Positions 24,765 through 33,828 of a DNA stretch of 57,805 nucleotides are shown here, in pieces. The notes under the pieces are model-generated. The model did no database searches. It was given only the letters and a program-made list of their open reading frames with translations, and was not told the origin of the DNA. The stretch is from positions 1 through 57,805 of the forward strand of contig JAUXUK010000020.1 in assembly GCA_030680805.1 (NCBI GenBank), read 5' to 3'. A program made the translations under genes and the position numbers. Origin of the DNA: Sulfuritalea sp. GTDB taxonomy: Bacteria > Pseudomonadota > Gammaproteobacteria > Burkholderiales > Rhodocyclaceae. Each line of letters opens with the position of its first letter. Positions within the stretch are counted from its first letter, which is position 1.

Positions 24765-25814
24765 TTACAAGACGAGATTGAAGACGTAGCCAACGATCAG
24801 AATGCCGAGCGCGACGACGCCGGCGAAAGTGGCAATCAGCGGCAGCTTGAGCACCTTGCGCAGGATGATCATTTCCGGCAGCGACAGGGCAATCACGCTC
24901 ATCATGAAAGCCAGCACGGTGCCCAGCGCGGCGCCCTTGCCGATCAGCGCCTCGACGATCGGGATGATGCCGGCAGCATTGGTGTACATCGGCACGCCGA
25001 TCAATACGGCCGCCGGCACCGACCACCACGGGGCATCCCTGCCCATGATCGAGGCCATGAAATCCTGCGGCACGTAGCCGTGGATGGCGGCACCCACGCC
25101 TATGCCGGCGAGGATGTAAGGCCACACCTTGCCGACGATATCCTTGACATGCGCGACACCGGCATCGATGCGCTCCGCCCAGCGCAGTGTGTCGCCCGCG
25201 TACTCGGCCGACTGGCTGGACTGCATGGCACGCACCCAGTCTTCGAGGTGGCGCTCCATGCCAAGCTTGCCGATCACCATGCCGGCCACGATCGCCACGG
25301 TAAGGCCCAGCAGCAGATACAGCCCGGCGACTTTCCAGCCGAACAGGGCGAACAGCAGCGCCAGCGCCACTTCATTCACCATCGGCGCCGAAATCAGGAA
25401 GGAGAAGGTCACCCCCAGCGGCACGCCGGCCGAGAGGAAGCCGATGAACAGCGGCACCGCCGAGCAGGAGCAGAACGGCGTGACGATGCCCAGAGTCGCC
25501 GCCATCACGTTGCCGACGCCGAGCCGCTTGCCGGAAAGCATCGCCCGCGTGCGTTCGGGCGAAACGAAGGTATGCACCACGCCCATCAGGAAGACGATGC
25601 CGGTAAGCAGCAGCAACACCTTGGGCGTGTCGTAGAAAAAGAAGTGCACGGCTTCGCCCAGATGCGTCTCACGGGTCAGGCCCAGCATGGCAATTACGGT
25701 GTCGGCGAAGGGGATCAGGCTGGCATAGGCAGCAATCCACGCGACAAGGCCGAGTATCAGCCAAGCCCAAGGCGGACGGCGGGCGGCGGCGTCGCTATCG
25801 GTCAATGCATTCAT
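24765..25814 (-). CDS. arsP: ArsP-type permease (DUF318 family)
   Basis: A 349-residue permease with about eight helices of the ArsP_1/DUF318 family, whose characterised members export trivalent organoarsenicals. Family hallmarks are GIVTPFCSCSAVPLFIGFLSAGVPLG, with the Cys-Ser-Cys motif, and the mirrored GVPMYTNAAGIIPIVEALIGKG. A long cytosolic loop sits in the middle (about residues 170-215). The ATG at 25814 starts 7 bp after the arsR stop. An in-frame TTG at 25829 is less likely. Position directly after arsR supports an arsenical substrate. Confidence 0.87.
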   Translation of the reverse strand: MNALTDSDAAARRPPWAWLILGLVAWIAAYASLIPFADTVIAMLGLTRETHLGEAVHFFFYDTPKVLLLLTGIVFLMGVVHTFVSPERTRAMLSGKRLGVGNVMAATLGIVTPFCSCSAVPLFIGFLSAGVPLGVTFSFLISAPMVNEVALALLFALFGWKVAGLYLLLGLTVAIVAGMVIGKLGMERHLEDWVRAMQSSQSAEYAGDTLRWAERIDAGVAHVKDIVGKVWPYILAGIGVGAAIHGYVPQDFMASIMGRDAPWWSVPAAVLIGVPMYTNAAGIIPIVEALIGKGAALGTVLAFMMSVIALSLPEMIILRKVLKLPLIATFAGVVALGILIVGYVFNLVL

Positions 25815-25821
25815 GATGATC

Positions 25822-26160
25822 TCAGGCAACGCAACGTTCGGGACGCCCGGCCATCGCTTTCAGTCGCTTGAGATCCGCTTTGAGTTCCGGCACGGCGCCG
25901 GTCGGCAGGGTTTCCAGGAGGGCATCGGCCCACGCCGGCAGGGGCGCTGCCAGCCGGTAAAACATCCACGTACCCTCGCGGCGCGGCACGACGACTCCGG
26001 CATCCTTCAGCACGCAGAGATGGCGTGAAATCTTGGGCTGGATGTCATCCAGCGCGGCGGTAAGTTCGCAGACGCAAAGTTCCCCCTGATTTACCAGCAG
26101 GGCAAGAATGCGCCGACGTGTGGCATCGGCGACGGCATCGAACATGAGTTGGGTATCCAT
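25822..26160 (-). CDS. arsR: ArsR-family arsenite-responsive repressor
   Basis: A 112-residue winged-helix repressor. The metalloid site CVC lies in GELCVCELTAALD, at the start of the DNA-binding helices, as in classical ArsR. The recognition helix is QPKISRHLCVLKDAGVV, and another Cys is near the C-terminus (PERCVA). It is the first gene of the long minus-strand arsenic cluster. Binding of arsenite should release it from the operator just upstream, inducing arsP and genes beyond. The ATG at 26160 lies right at the AT-rich operator-like region. Confidence 0.93.
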   Translation of the reverse strand: MDTQLMFDAVADATRRRILALLVNQGELCVCELTAALDDIQPKISRHLCVLKDAGVVVPRREGTWMFYRLAAPLPAWADALLETLPTGAVPELKADLKRLKAMAGRPERCVA

Positions 26161-26165
26161 GGCGT

Positions 26166-26210
26166 CAACATACGCTTACACGAATATATGCGTCAACGAA
26201 TATTTGCACG
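26166..26210 (-). promoter_or_regulatory. Probable arsR promoter/operator region
   Basis: This AT-rich segment just upstream of arsR contains, on the minus strand, ATATTCGTTGACGCATAT followed by a second ATTCGTG and a further TTGACGCC. ATATTCG and TTGACGC each occur twice. Short repeats of this type are usual for ArsR operators, but the exact palindrome is imperfect. Confidence 0.5.
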
Positions 26211-26300
26211 GCGGTCCGGCTCTGAAGGCGCTGCGAACGCTCTGGCGTCCGGGCCCGTCCGCAGGCAGAATCCGGCTCTGGGTTCAAACACGGACTTGCC

Positions 26301-26774
26301 ATGGTCAGTCGTCGCCAATTCCTGCGGGGAGATTTCAAGGCCCGCCCCACACCGCAGCGTCCGCCCTGGGCCCGTCCTGAGGAGATTTTCCGCGCCGAAT
26401 GCTCGGGCTGCGGCGAGTGCATTGCGGTCTGCCCGACACGAATCATCGTCCAGTCGGAACGCTATCCCGAGGTGGATTTCAAGCGCGGCGAATGCACTTT
26501 CTGCGGCGCTTGCGCGGCGGCGTGCAAGGATGGCGCCTTGCGTCGCGACGCGTGTCCCGAGGGGCCGTGGGCGATCAAGGCGCAGATCGCCGAAAACTGC
26601 CTGGCGAAGAAAGGCGTGGAGTGTCGGGTTTGCGGCGATCCCTGCCCGGTCGCGGCCATCAGCTTCAGGCCGCGCCTGGGCGGGCCGCCGGTGGCGGAGG
26701 TTGACACCGGCTCATGCACGGGCTGCGGCGCCTGCGTGGCGCCGTGCCCGGCAGCAGCAATCAGCCTGGCGTGA
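26301..26774 (+). CDS. napF: NapF ferredoxin-type protein
   Basis: A 157-residue cytosolic ferredoxin with four Cys clusters: CSGCGECIAVCPT, CTFCGACAAACKD, CRVCGDPCPV and CTGCGACVAPCPA. The start VSRRQFLRGDF is typical of NapF, which interacts with NapA in the cytosol and is thought to help its maturation. It is on the plus strand and converges on napB, so it is separate from the napDAGHB transcript. The ATG at 26301 has a poor ribosome site. Confidence 0.9.
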   Translation: MVSRRQFLRGDFKARPTPQRPPWARPEEIFRAECSGCGECIAVCPTRIIVQSERYPEVDFKRGECTFCGACAAACKDGALRRDACPEGPWAIKAQIAENCLAKKGVECRVCGDPCPVAAISFRPRLGGPPVAEVDTGSCTGCGACVAPCPAAAISLA

Positions 26775-26775
26775 C

Positions 26776-26802
26776 GCCCGGCGCGGCAAGGCGTCGCCGG
26801 GC
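26776..26802. terminator. Hairpin between convergent napF and napB
   Basis: GCCCGGCG and CGCCGGGC form an 8-bp stem with an 11-base loop immediately after the napF stop and 11 bp before the napB stop. It could end transcription in both directions, although there is no T run. Confidence 0.5.
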
Positions 26803-26813
26803 GAAGCTGCTTC

Positions 26814-27245
26814 CTACTTGATGTTGCCGATGAAGCGGTTTTCGACCAGCGCCGGGGCATCGACCTGGGCCACATGACAGCTGCTGCACACATGGCGCGA
26901 AGCGTCGAAGGCCTTGGTCGCGGCGACGAAATGGCTGTCGCCCATCTTCGGCGAGTTCTTCTTCACGTAGTTGGCCGGGCCGTGGCAATCCAGGCACTGG
27001 TTCTCGGTGAGCGTCACTTCGTCGAAATTATCCATCGCATGCGGGATCACCGGCGGCTGCTGGACGTAGGTGCGCGCCACCGTCGGCTGCGTACCCGGCC
27101 GCGACCCCTGGTACTTGAGTGGCGCGGGGGCCTTGTCGGGCGCCGCGACATCGCTGCCGCGCATCGAGACAAGAGGCTCGTAGCTGGCGCAGCCGACAAT
27201 GACGGTCAGCAACGATGCCAGAAGTATGGTGACAGTTTTCTTCAT
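26814..27245 (-). CDS. napB: NapB dihaem electron-transfer subunit, apparent lipoprotein
   Basis: A 143-residue dihaem cytochrome with CLDCH near residue 84 and CSSCH near 119, and the NapB stretches VSMRGSD and PPVIPHAMD. The leader MKKTVTILLASLLTVIVGC ends in a lipobox-like VIVGC, so the protein is probably anchored by a lipid rather than free in the periplasm as NapB usually is. It passes electrons to NapA. It is the last gene of napDAGHB, 31 bp after napH. Confidence 0.92.
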   Translation of the reverse strand: MKKTVTILLASLLTVIVGCASYEPLVSMRGSDVAAPDKAPAPLKYQGSRPGTQPTVARTYVQQPPVIPHAMDNFDEVTLTENQCLDCHGPANYVKKNSPKMGDSHFVAATKAFDASRHVCSSCHVAQVDAPALVENRFIGNIK

Positions 27246-27276
27246 GATGGACTCCCCAGACGAGATTGAAGGTTGA

Positions 27277-28173
27277 TCACTTTGGCGCCGCTTGCGGGAC
27301 GCCGGTTATGGGTACGACGGTAGTGCCGAAACGGGTACCGAAGGCAAACACATCCTTCGAACAGACATCGATGCAGCGACCACAGTTGGTGCAGTTGGCT
27401 TCCAGGATCAGCGGCGGCGTGCCGCCGATGGCTTTCAGTGCCGGCCGGATCACTTGTGGTTCGGGACAAACAGCGAAACAATCCATGCAATCGTTGCAGG
27501 CGGCGCGCGCGGGCAGCCTGATTCGCGCTACCGAGAGCTTGCCGATCAGGCTGTAGAAGGCGCCGACCGGACACAGGTGCCCGCACCAGCCGTGACGCAT
27601 GACGAACAGGTCGAAGAGGAACACGGCGAGCAACACTGCCCAGGCCAGGCCGAGGCCGAAGATCAGCCCGCGATGCATCATCGACACCGGATTGACCATC
27701 TCCCAGGCGATGCTGCCCGTCACGGCGGCCGCCACCAGCGTCATGCCAAGCATCCAGTAGCGCGTCGGCCGGCTGATATGGGCGCTGCCCTTGAGGCCCA
27801 GCCGCACGCGCAACCAGTAGGCGAAATCGGTCAGCAGATTGACCGGGCAGACCCATGAGCAATAGCCGCGTCCACCGACCAGCAGATAGAACAGCAGCAC
27901 GATGGCCGCGCCGGTCAGTGCCAGTTTCTCCGGCACCTGCCGCGCCAGCAGCGACTGCAGGATGACGTAGGGATCGGCCAGCGGCAGGAAGTTGAGGGTG
28001 TAGCTGAAATTCAGGTTGCCCTTGACGATCCAGATGCCGAACCACGGGCCGACCAGGAACAGCAACAGAAGGCCGATCTGGCTGCTGCGGCGCAGGAGCA
28101 GCCATTTGTGCGCGGCCAGCCAGCCTTTCTCGGCGCTGGCTTCGGCACCGGGACGGTTGGGAATGGCACTCAC
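27277..28173 (-). CDS. napH: NapH membrane iron-sulfur quinol dehydrogenase
   Basis: A 298-residue integral protein with four membrane helices, the CSWVCPVNLL and CGHLCPVGAFY motifs on the cytosolic face, and two ferredoxin clusters near the C-terminus (CNDCMDCFAVCPE, CTNCGRCIDVCSKD). With NapG it oxidises quinol and delivers electrons to NapB/NapA. No napC is present in this cluster, so NapGH is the visible route. It overlaps napG by 4 bp. Confidence 0.93.
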   Translation of the reverse strand: MSAIPNRPGAEASAEKGWLAAHKWLLLRRSSQIGLLLLFLVGPWFGIWIVKGNLNFSYTLNFLPLADPYVILQSLLARQVPEKLALTGAAIVLLFYLLVGGRGYCSWVCPVNLLTDFAYWLRVRLGLKGSAHISRPTRYWMLGMTLVAAAVTGSIAWEMVNPVSMMHRGLIFGLGLAWAVLLAVFLFDLFVMRHGWCGHLCPVGAFYSLIGKLSVARIRLPARAACNDCMDCFAVCPEPQVIRPALKAIGGTPPLILEANCTNCGRCIDVCSKDVFAFGTRFGTTVVPITGVPQAAPK

Positions 28174-29036
28174 AGCTTGCCTCCCTGGAACGCCTTGGGC
28201 AACCCGGGAGCGCTACCGGGCGGCGCGCCGGCAGGGGGGGCATCGGCCGGAACGCTGGATGAAAGTCCCTTGCCGCTTTCATACTTCATGCCCTCGGGCA
28301 TGTTGTACTGATGTTCGACGTCCGGCGCCACCAGGCTGCCACCGGCCTTTTCCTTCTCCACCCAGCCCAACCTGTAGTGCGAACTCAATTGGCCCTTGGC
28401 CATGTAGAGCGGGAACACCTTGATCGAGGCCACCTCGGTGGGGCAGGCCTTCTCGCACTTGCCGCAGCCGGTGCAATGGTCCGAATGCACCACCGGAATG
28501 AACAGGGTGTGCTTGCCGGTGCGCGCGTTGGTTTGCGGATCGAGCGTGATGGCCTTGTCGATCACCGGGCAGACGCGGTAACAGATGTCGCAGCGCAAGC
28601 CGAGAAAATTCAGGCAGGTCTCGTGGTCGACCAGCACCGCCAGACCCATTTTCGACTTGTTGATGTCTTTCAGTGAGTGATCCAGTGCGCCGGTTGGGCA
28701 GGCTTTCACGCATGGAATGTCCTCGCACATCTCGCAGGGCAACTGGCGCGCGACGAAGTAAGGCGTGCCGGTCGACATGGGCTCTTCCGGCCTGGCCAGG
28801 TGCAGGATGTTGAAGGGACAGTCGCGCACGCACATCCCGCAGCGAATGCAGGCGGCGGAAAAATCGGCTTCCCGCAGCGCGCCGGGTGGCCGTATCGCAG
28901 CCGGCGGCAAAGCCTTGGCATGCTGCGCATACAGTCCGACCCCCAGCCCCAGCAGGCCGACGCCGCAGGCCATGCGTGCGGTATCGGCAAGGAACTGCCG
29001 ACGCGCCGCCGCACTGGGCTTGGTCTCGTTGTCCAT
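28170..29036 (-). CDS. napG: NapG periplasmic ferredoxin
   Basis: A 288-residue Tat-exported ferredoxin (ARRQFLADTARM leader). Four Cys clusters are visible: CIRCGMCVRDCPF, CEMCEDIPCVKACPT, CDICYRVCPV and CTGCGKCEKACPT. It couples with NapH in quinol oxidation. The C-terminus carries a Pro/Ala-rich tail (PADAPPAGAPPGSAPGLP) that looks longer than usual. It lies 59 bp after napA. Confidence 0.92.
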   Translation of the reverse strand: MDNETKPSAAARRQFLADTARMACGVGLLGLGVGLYAQHAKALPPAAIRPPGALREADFSAACIRCGMCVRDCPFNILHLARPEEPMSTGTPYFVARQLPCEMCEDIPCVKACPTGALDHSLKDINKSKMGLAVLVDHETCLNFLGLRCDICYRVCPVIDKAITLDPQTNARTGKHTLFIPVVHSDHCTGCGKCEKACPTEVASIKVFPLYMAKGQLSSHYRLGWVEKEKAGGSLVAPDVEHQYNMPEGMKYESGKGLSSSVPADAPPAGAPPGSAPGLPKAFQGGKL

Positions 29037-29095
29037 GATCCCTGGACGGGGAGCGCATTTGCGTCACGACTCCCCGATTTCTCCTGTCATGCCGC

Positions 29096-31645
29096 TCAGG
29101 CCTTGACCACCTTGACCGCGCACTTCTTGAAATCCGTTTCCTTCGAAATCGGACACGTGGCGTCGAGCGTCAGCTTGTTGACCAAACGGTGCTCGTCGAA
29201 GAAGGGAATGAACACCATGCCTTCCGGCATCTTGTTGCGGCCCTTGGTGTCGACCCGCAACTCGATCTCGCCCCGACGCGACGACACCTTCACCACGTCG
29301 TTGCGCTTGAGGCCGCGCTTCTCGGCGTCTTTCGGATGCATCCAGACCACCGCATCGGGGAAGGACTTGTAGAGCTCGGGCACGCGGCGCGTCATCGAGC
29401 CGCTATGCCAGTGCTCCAGCACGCGACCGGTGGAAAGCCACAGGTCGTAGTCCTTGTCCGGCATTTCCGCGGCAGGCTGGTAAGGCAGGGCGAAAATCAC
29501 CGCCTTGCCGTCCGGCTTGCCGTAGAACTTCAGCGTCTCGCCGGCCTTGATGTAGGGATCGTAGCCTTCGCGGTAGCGCCACAGGGTTTCCTTGCCATTC
29601 ACCACCGGCCAGCGCAAGCCGCGCACCTTGTGGTAGGTGTCGAATTCGCCGAGGTCCTTGGCCTTGCCGAGGCCGAAGCGACGATATTCCTCGAACAGGC
29701 CCTTCTGCACGCAGTAGCCAAAGGCATCCGACTCGTCGTTGGTGTAGCCGGCCCAGGCGTGGGCATTGACCTTGGCGCACTCCGACTTCGGATACATGTC
29801 GCACTGGCCGTTGGCATAGAGCACCTCGTACAGCGTCTTGCCCTTGAGTTCCGGGGCCTTGGCCAGCAGATCGGCCGGCCAGACTTCCTCGACCTTGAAG
29901 CGCTTGGAGAATTCCATGTACTGCCAGAGATCGGACTTGCCTTCACCCGGCGCCTTGACCTGCTGGCGCCAGAACTGGCCGCGGCGCTCGGCGTTGCCGA
30001 AGGCGCCTTCCTTTTCCATCCACATGGCGCAGGGCAGGATCAGGTCGGCGGACATCGCCGACACCGTCGGATAGACGTCGGAGACGACGACGAAAGCCTT
30101 CGGGTTGCGCCAGCCGGGATAGATTTCGCCGTTGACGTTGGGCCCGGCCTGCATGTTGTTGGTGGTCGAGGTCCAGTAGAAGCCGATCTTGCCGTCCTTC
30201 AACATGCGCGATTGCAGCACGGCATGGTAGCCGATGCGCTCGGAAATGGTGCCGGCCGGCACTTTCCAGGTCTTTTCGGCGAACTCGCGGTGCTGTGGAT
30301 TGGCCACCAGCATGTCGGCGGGCAGGCGGTGGGCGAAGGTGCCGACCTCGCGCGCGGTGCCGCAGGCTGACGGCTGGCCGGTCAGCGAGAAGGGGCTGTT
30401 GCCCGGCTCGGAGATCTTGCCCACCAGCAGATGCACGTTGTAGATCATGTGATTGTCCCAGGTGCCGCGCGTATGCTGGTTGAAGCCCATCGTCCAGAAC
30501 GAGGTGACCTTGGTCTTCGGATCGGCATAGACCTTGGCCAGCGCTTCGAGCTTGTCCTTGGGCACGCCGGAAATTTCGTGCGCCTTGTCCAGGGTGTATT
30601 CGGAAACGAACTTGGCGAACTCGTCGAAAGTGATCGGCGACGACGCCATCGGGTTGCCCTTGGGCTTGCCGTCCGGGCCGGGATAGCCGTTGTTCTTCTC
30701 GTTGACCTCGAGCGGATGGTTCGGCCGCAGGCCGTAGCCGATGTCGGTGACGCCCTTGTGGAAATTCACGTGCTTGGCGACGAAGTCCTTGTTCACCGCG
30801 CCCGACTGGATGATGTAGTTGCAGATGTAGTTCATGATCGCCAGGTCCGACTGCGGCTTGAAGATCAGTTCGGCATCGGCCAGTTCGCAGGATCGGTGGG
30901 TGAAGGTCGACAGCACGTTGACCTTGACGTGGCTGGCGGTGAGCCGGCGATTGGTCACGCGCGACCAGAGGATGGGGTGCATCTCGGCCATGTTGGCACC
31001 CCAAAGCACGAAGGCGTCGGCATGTTCGATGTCGTCATAGACCCCCATGGGTTCGTCGGCGCCGAAAGTGCGGATGAAACCGAATACGGCGGAGGCCATG
31101 CAATGGCGCGCATTCGGGTCGATGCTGTTGGAACGGAAGCCGGCCTTCATCAGCTTGTTGGCGGCATAGCCTTCCCAGATCGTCCATTGGCCGGAGCCGA
31201 ACATCGACACGCCGAAGGGCCCCTGATCGGGATTCTTCATCGTCGCCTTGACCTTCTCGGCCATGATGTCGAATGCGGCGTCCCAAGAGATCGGCTTGAA
31301 TTCGCCGTTCTTGTCGAACTTGCCGTCCTTCATGCGCAGCAAGGGCTGGGTGAGGCGATCCTTGCCGTACTGGATCTTGGACAGGAAATAGCCCTTGACG
31401 CAGTTGAGGCCCTTGTTCACGGGCGCATCGGGGTCGCCCTGGGTGGCCACCACGCGGCCATCCTTGACGCCGACCAGCACGCCGCAACCGACGCCGCAAT
31501 AGCGGCAGACGCCCTTGTCCCAGCGTACGCCATCCTGGCTCTGCGGCGTCGCCGCCAGCGCCACGCCGGGGATGCTCATGCCCGCCGTGGTAGCCGCTGC
31601 GGCGATGGCATTGGTCTTGATGAATTCACGTCGCGTCAATTTCAT
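29096..31645 (-). CDS. napA: NapA periplasmic nitrate reductase catalytic subunit
   Basis: An 849-residue molybdoprotein with a Tat leader ([14 protein letters not shown]), a [4Fe-4S] motif [10 protein letters not shown] plus the later Cys in GLNCVKGYF, and the molybdenum-ligating Cys in [10 protein letters not shown]. It reduces nitrate to nitrite in the periplasm with electrons from NapB. The length and the [19 protein letters not shown] end are typical. It starts 1 bp after napD, which supplies its chaperone. Confidence 0.96.
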   Translation of the reverse strand: MKLTRREFIKTNAIAAAATTAGMSIPGVALAATPQSQDGVRWDKGVCRYCGVGCGVLVGVKDGRVVATQGDPDAPVNKGLNCVKGYFLSKIQYGKDRLTQPLLRMKDGKFDKNGEFKPISWDAAFDIMAEKVKATMKNPDQGPFGVSMFGSGQWTIWEGYAANKLMKAGFRSNSIDPNARHCMASAVFGFIRTFGADEPMGVYDDIEHADAFVLWGANMAEMHPILWSRVTNRRLTASHVKVNVLSTFTHRSCELADAELIFKPQSDLAIMNYICNYIIQSGAVNKDFVAKHVNFHKGVTDIGYGLRPNHPLEVNEKNNGYPGPDGKPKGNPMASSPITFDEFAKFVSEYTLDKAHEISGVPKDKLEALAKVYADPKTKVTSFWTMGFNQHTRGTWDNHMIYNVHLLVGKISEPGNSPFSLTGQPSACGTAREVGTFAHRLPADMLVANPQHREFAEKTWKVPAGTISERIGYHAVLQSRMLKDGKIGFYWTSTTNNMQAGPNVNGEIYPGWRNPKAFVVVSDVYPTVSAMSADLILPCAMWMEKEGAFGNAERRGQFWRQQVKAPGEGKSDLWQYMEFSKRFKVEEVWPADLLAKAPELKGKTLYEVLYANGQCDMYPKSECAKVNAHAWAGYTNDESDAFGYCVQKGLFEEYRRFGLGKAKDLGEFDTYHKVRGLRWPVVNGKETLWRYREGYDPYIKAGETLKFYGKPDGKAVIFALPYQPAAEMPDKDYDLWLSTGRVLEHWHSGSMTRRVPELYKSFPDAVVWMHPKDAEKRGLKRNDVVKVSSRRGEIELRVDTKGRNKMPEGMVFIPFFDEHRLVNKLTLDATCPISKETDFKKCAVKVVKA

Positions 31646-31646
31646 T

Positions 31647-31895
31647 TCAGATCTCCTTGTCTGGCTCAGATTCGGTTTGGTGATAGACCATGGCCGCCGA
31701 CATTACTCCGTCGAGCTGACCGATGCGCTGGTAGGTGTCGGCATTGCTGCCCTCGTCCTCTGTTTCGATGGTGACGATCATCTTGCCTTCGGGGGAGATG
31801 CCGTGCACCTCGACCCCCGCCAGTGTGGCAAGGCCGGCCTGGACGACGGCCACGTTGCCGGGCAGGGCGTGGATGATGGCGCTGGATATGTTCAT
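31647..31895 (-). CDS. napD: NapD chaperone for the NapA leader
   Basis: An 82-residue protein with the NapD beta-alpha-beta fold pattern ([39 protein letters not shown]). It binds the NapA Tat signal during cofactor loading. ATG 31895 is chosen over an in-frame start at 31958 because the family begins with this ISSAII strand. First gene of napDAGHB. Confidence 0.92.
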   Translation of the reverse strand: MNISSAIIHALPGNVAVVQAGLATLAGVEVHGISPEGKMIVTIETEDEGSNADTYQRIGQLDGVMSAAMVYHQTESEPDKEI

Positions 31896-32018
31896 TGCGT
31901 GATCCCCGATAACGGGCACTGGTCGGCGGTGCCGTGGTGGTGGCCGCGCTTCAATCACCTTGCAATGTCCGAGTGATTGTGCACGTGCAACATCCTAGAC
32001 CTGTCGCACGGACCGACC

Positions 32019-32032
32019 TTGATATTGATCAA
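32019..32032. promoter_or_regulatory. Perfect FNR/ANR box upstream of nap
   Basis: TTGATATTGATCAA matches the FNR/ANR consensus TTGAT-N4-ATCAA exactly. It is centred about 130 bp upstream of the napD ATG, with no gene between. This implies anaerobic induction of napDAGHB. It is 76 bp beyond the ccmI stop, so it does not serve ccm. Confidence 0.85.
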
Positions 32033-32107
32033 GCCTCAATGAAATTCGGGGGCCCGGGATCAGCGGGCCTTGGGCAGGGCCGGGAGCCCGCCGCTGCCGA
32101 TTGCTGG

Positions 32108-33367
32108 CTAGGGATCGACCTGGTCGATCACGATCCTCAACCCTTTGGCCCCGGGTTTCACCGTGGCACTCTTGCCCGTGAGGTCGCCCTTGCCCGGCGT
32201 CGCCTTGCCGGTCTTCGAGACACGCACTTCGACGCGCACTTGCTGCGCGGACGAAATGGTGGCTTCCGGCATCAGCGCCTGGCCATCGTCAAGCATGAAG
32301 TCCATTGGCAGATCCGCCACGCGCGCACGCTGGGCGGCGAGCGGCATGCGCGGGCCATCGACGGCCCGGACGAAGATGAACACCACGTCGTCGGGATTGG
32401 CCTTGTCCTTCAATGCCGGGGACAGTTCGACGCGGCCGCTGACCGATTTTGCCGTTGCGTTCGCGGCGCCCTTGGCCGCGCCCTTCGCCGTCTCGCCAGC
32501 GCGCTGCGTCCCTTGGGGAAGTTTTTGGCCCGCGCCGCTACGCGCGCGCGCGCTGGCGATGGTTGCCTCGACCATGCGCGCATCTTCGCTGCCTGGCTCA
32601 AGCTGGGGCAGCAGGCGCTCCAGAAGCGCCGCGCCTTCGGCGTAGCGTCCCCCGTCGATGGCTTCGCCGCCGCCCATGAACAAGGCAAGCATGTTCGTCG
32701 GTTCGAGGCGCAGCGCCTGCTTGATCAATTCGCGCGAGCGCGGGTCGAAACTCTGGTTCTTCTGCACCAGCATTTCCGCCAGTTCGGCGAGAAGCTCGGC
32801 ACTCTTGTTGAGATCCGGCCCGATGCGCGTGAAAGCGCGTTCGGCATCATCCCAGCGCCCGAGTGACTTGTAGGACCGCGCCAGCATGGCCCAGCCCTCA
32901 GGATTATCGGGATTCTTTTCCAGCTTGCTCGCCAGCTTGACCACCAGCTGTTCCATGTCGGCCGCGGCGCGCTGGGTTTGCGCCGCGCCGGGCAACACCG
33001 CCGCGGGGCTGCCGAGCAACGCGTAGATGGCAACGGCGATCAAGGGCAGCAGAATGGCGATGGCGATGCCGCTGCTGCGGCTGAAACCGGCACCGGCGCT
33101 TTGCGGGCCGGTAACTTCGGTAGCCGCAGTGTCGTCGAGGAGCTGCCGCTGCAATTCTTCGCGCGCCTCGGCCAGGTCGGCAGTGGAAAGCGTGCCATTG
33201 CTGCGGTCGCGCTCGAGCTCGACAAGACGGTCGCGATGGATGGCGGTGTTGAGCGCAGGCAGGGAGTCGGCGCTCGCGGAACGGCGGCTGGCGGACCACC
33301 ATGGGCGCAGTAGCAGCGCGAGAGCGACGACAACCAGCGTCGCCGCTGCAAGATAAAAGTAGGTCAT
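32108..33367 (-). CDS. ccmI: CcmI/CycH cytochrome c maturation factor with a repeat-derived linker
   Basis: A 419-residue protein with two N-terminal helices (YFYLAAATLVVVALALLL; GIAIAILLPLIAVAIYALL) flanking a cytosolic loop, then TPR repeats (NPEGWAMLARSYKSLGRWDDAERAF and similar), then a C-terminal beta domain (VSGRVELSPAL). It presents apocytochrome c to CcmF/H. Between the TPRs and the beta domain lies an Ala/Gly/Lys linker including QKLPQGTQRAGETAK, encoded by a repeat that is also in proS. ATG 33367 overlaps the ccmH stop (ATGA). Confidence 0.92.
   Translation of the reverse strand: MTYFYLAAATLVVVALALLLRPWWSASRRSASADSLPALNTAIHRDRLVELERDRSNGTLSTADLAEAREELQRQLLDDTAATEVTGPQSAGAGFSRSSGIAIAILLPLIAVAIYALLGSPAAVLPGAAQTQRAAADMEQLVVKLASKLEKNPDNPEGWAMLARSYKSLGRWDDAERAFTRIGPDLNKSAELLAELAEMLVQKNQSFDPRSRELIKQALRLEPTNMLALFMGGGEAIDGGRYAEGAALLERLLPQLEPGSEDARMVEATIASARARSGAGQKLPQGTQRAGETAKGAAKGAANATAKSVSGRVELSPALKDKANPDDVVFIFVRAVDGPRMPLAAQRARVADLPMDFMLDDGQALMPEATISSAQQVRVEVRVSKTGKATPGKGDLTGKSATVKPGAKGLRIVIDQVDP
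32484..32527 (-). repeat. In-frame repeat in ccmI, shared with proS
   Basis: On the minus strand it begins CAAAAACTTCCCCAAGGG and ends GGCGAGACGGCGAA, encoding QKLPQGTQRAGETA. The proS copy at 45169-45219 is the same apart from a few substitutions and a 6-bp expansion. Confidence 0.85.
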
Positions 33368-33828
33368 GAGTTGGACTGGTCCAGCAGGGCCGCAGCGCGG
33401 CGATGTTCTTCCTCGGTCAACGCGGGCGCGGCGCTTTCTTTGGCGCGCCGCCGCAGGAATGCAATGAGCGCGCCGATGCCGCCCGCCAGCAGAACGAAAG
33501 GTCCGCCCCACAGCAGCCAGGTGGTCGGTTTCACGGGCGGCCGGTAGCGCACGAAATCGCCGTAGCGCTCGACCATGAAATCGAGGATTTCCTGGTCGGT
33601 CTTGCCTTCGCCGATCATTTTGCGGATTTCACGGCGCAGGTCCTGCGCCAGTTCGGCATGCGAGCCGGACAGCGACTCATTCTGGCAAACCAGGCAGCGC
33701 AACTCTTCACTGATCGCCACCATGCGCTTTTCGATCGCCACATCGGCCGCCATCGGCGCCGCTTCCCTGGCCATCGCAATGGTGGAAAAGGCCATCGCGC
33801 AACAGGCCAGAAGTGTACTCAACTTCAT
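33364..33828 (-). CDS. ccmH: CcmH apocytochrome thiol-reductase
   Basis: A 154-residue protein with a signal peptide, the CcmH motif LRCLVCQNESLSGSHAELAQDLR near residue 43, and a C-terminal anchor helix (WLLWGGPFVLLAGGIGALIAFL). It reduces the haem-site Cys of apocytochrome c. It overlaps both neighbours by 4 bp. Confidence 0.95.
   Translation of the reverse strand: MKLSTLLACCAMAFSTIAMAREAAPMAADVAIEKRMVAISEELRCLVCQNESLSGSHAELAQDLRREIRKMIGEGKTDQEILDFMVERYGDFVRYRPPVKPTTWLLWGGPFVLLAGGIGALIAFLRRRAKESAAPALTEEEHRRAAALLDQSNS

Noticed and set aside
31617..31645. Near-identical DNA at the starts of napA and arrA (Tat leaders, TRREFI).
   Set aside because: Explained by the shared twin-arginine leader of molybdoenzymes rather than by a repeat or recent duplication; the mature proteins differ.
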